Assembly (NCBI GenBank): GCA_002418265.1
Contig: DIDS01000032.1
Span: forward strand, 4,865-68,864
DNA length: 64,000 bases
Direction: 5' to 3'
Origin: Acidimicrobiia bacterium UBA5794
GTDB taxonomy: Bacteria > Actinomycetota > Acidimicrobiia > Spongiisociales > UBA5794
Part shown: positions 62,782-64,000 of the stretch, one piece after another
Numbering within the stretch: position 1 is the stretch's first letter
Layout: every line of letters begins with the position of its first letter
Translations under genes and position numbers: made by a program
The notes under the pieces: model-generated
What the model was told of the DNA's origin: nothing
Seen by the model: the letters and a program-made list of their open reading frames with translations, nothing else
The model's database searches: none

Positions 62782-64000
62782 TCACCCGCGATCACGCAGG
62801 GTTGCACGAACCGCCTCGATATCTCGCGGTGCGCTATGGGCTGCCTTCCAATAGCACCAGCCAGTGGGGAGGAAGAACACCTGGAACAATGTGAGGCTGA
62901 GAGCGAGGTTCAGTGGTGGTGCGATCGCCTTCTGGAGCGTCTGGGCAGTGATGGCCGTAAAGGCGGTTCCGATTCCGCGGCCCGCACCGTTGACGAGGTT
63001 GCCGAAACCGAAGACGGTTCCTCGGTGCTCAGGGAGGTTCACATCAGATATCAACGCAAACCAATTCGGCGAATCGGCCGACGTCAATGCCAGAGCGGTC
63101 AACGCCGACACGAATGCTCCAGCGATCCAAGGATTGGTGACGAGCTGACCGAGAACCTCTGCGATGTAGGTCATGGTCGAGGCTCCCTCGGTGACGTTCA
63201 ATCCGTTGAGTGGGATCCAGAAGAAGATCAAGAAGAAAGGGATGGCTCCGAGAATTCCTATGGCAGAAACATATGCACGGCCCCCCAAGTTGTGGCGCTG
63301 CCAACGGTCGCCGACGTGTCCAGCAAGGATTGAGAACAGTGCACCGACGGTGAACATTGCAGCGAACAGACCACCCACCTTCTGGCCCGTGACATCGCTG
63401 TAACCCTGAGCGATCACCTTCTCTTGGTACAACAGGGGAACCCAGATGAGCGATCCGTAGGCCACCTGTGCGGTGAGTCCTTGGAGAACGAGCCAACGAT
63501 TCGTACGGATCGCTGCGATGGCAGGCAGCTGACTCGGATCAATAGCGTGTTCGTAGTCGTGGCCGGCTGCATGCAACTCGGCCAGTTCGGGTTCACGGAA
63601 GCCCCTGGGCGGTTCGTACGCTGCAAGGTAGAAGGCGGCAAACAGGATGCCTGCAGCGGCGATGATGAAGAACGGACGAGAGTGGTTCCCGGCTCCTGTC
63701 TGACTTGCGAGCAGGCTACCGACGAGTGTTCCGATCCCTTGGGAGAGTCCCCAGAACGACATCGCCAGGCCGCGGCGTCGTGGAGCCACGAAGTCCGAGA
63801 TCACCGAGAATCCGACCGACGCGATCGATCCGAGCCCGATGCCAGCGATGAGCTGGAATCCGAACAGTGTCGAGAACGATTCGGTGAGTCCCGAAACCGC
63901 CATGGCCGCTGACCAGATCAAGGTCCCCCACAGCAGGAGCCTCTTGCGTGATCGAGAGTCGGCGAGGTACCCCCATCCGACGGCTGTGATTGCCGTGACG
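62782..64000 (-). CDS. MFS transporter (partial, N terminus beyond right edge)
   Basis: The frame stays open to the window edge, giving at least 406 residues. The MFS loop GWGYLADSRSRKRLLLWGT near the edge matches the A-motif between helices 2 and 3, so roughly 60 N-terminal residues are missing. About ten further helices are visible, with a second half starting near PNWFALISDVNLPEHRGTVF. Substrate unknown. The translated TTG at 63921 is internal, not a start. Confidence 0.88.
   Translation of the reverse strand, partial: VTAITAVGWGYLADSRSRKRLLLWGTLIWSAAMAVSGLTESFSTLFGFQLIAGIGLGSIASVGFSVISDFVAPRRRGLAMSFWGLSQGIGTLVGSLLASQTGAGNHSRPFFIIAAAGILFAAFYLAAYEPPRGFREPELAELHAAGHDYEHAIDPSQLPAIAAIRTNRWLVLQGLTAQVAYGSLIWVPLLYQEKVIAQGYSDVTGQKVGGLFAAMFTVGALFSILAGHVGDRWQRHNLGGRAYVSAIGILGAIPFFLIFFWIPLNGLNVTEGASTMTYIAEVLGQLVTNPWIAGAFVSALTALALTSADSPNWFALISDVNLPEHRGTVFGFGNLVNGAGRGIGTAFTAITAQTLQKAIAPPLNLALSLTLFQVFFLPTGWCYWKAAHSAPRDIEAVRATLRDRG

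Noticed and set aside
1..64000. tRNA, rRNA and intact IS elements.
   Set aside because: None could be recognised on either strand; only the IstB relic suggests past transposition.

Overview
The window reads as a bacterial chromosome segment, most likely from an actinobacterium (Actinomycetota) and possibly Acidimicrobiia. Supporting signs are the actinobacterial-type TTGTCCACA DnaA boxes, a B12-dependent class II ribonucleotide reductase, a LiaF-like membrane protein, frequent ATGA gene overlaps and fairly GC-rich codon use. No rRNA, tRNA, CRISPR array or intact transposon was seen. Both window edges cut genes: an ABC exporter on the left and an MFS transporter on the right.

Positions 1-18,500 look like ordinary chromosome. 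They hold a heterodimeric ABC exporter, a CPBP-type membrane protease, a Mrr-fold/zinc-ribbon protein, an alpha/beta hydrolase, a SufS-like aminotransferase, an ECF sigma factor overlapping an Ogt DNA repair gene, an arsenate reductase, an EamA transporter, a LiaF-like protein, a MacB/FtsX-type ABC system, a DUF389 protein and a rhodanese. The gaps here carry unusual 7-bp-period tandem repeats (CTGACTT, ACCGATG and GAGCTGT families) and strong GC-rich hairpins.

Positions 18,500-57,200 form a coherent catabolic region. It encodes two complete BMP-type (nucleoside/purine-like) ABC importers plus an extra binding protein, three amidohydrolases of the deaminase/chlorohydrolase type, a three-subunit molybdenum hydroxylase, a Rieske oxygenase, an SDR and an alpha/beta hydrolase. 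It also encodes two MttB-family methyltransferases, each paired with a corrinoid protein, and corrinoid reactivation proteins of two kinds. A methyl-H4folate methyltransferase, MTHFR with a MetV-like partner, FolD and Fhs complete the route. Together these could import an N-methylated compound, trim it, move its methyl group through cobalamin to tetrahydrofolate, and oxidise it to formate with ATP recovery.

The strongest new signal is a shared palindrome, TATTGAT-N3-ATCAATA, found at about ten sites in front of nearly every transcription unit of this region, including folD/DUF1638 and NUDIX/fhs. I saw no comparable sites elsewhere when reading by eye. A single XRE-cupin regulator gene sits inside the region and is the obvious candidate. 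I infer a dedicated, apparently undescribed regulon for corrinoid-dependent demethylation coupled to folate-linked methyl oxidation. The substrate is not determined.

Positions 57,200-64,000 return to housekeeping genes: a LapA-domain protein, an M23 peptidase with coiled coil, NrdJ and an MFS transporter.
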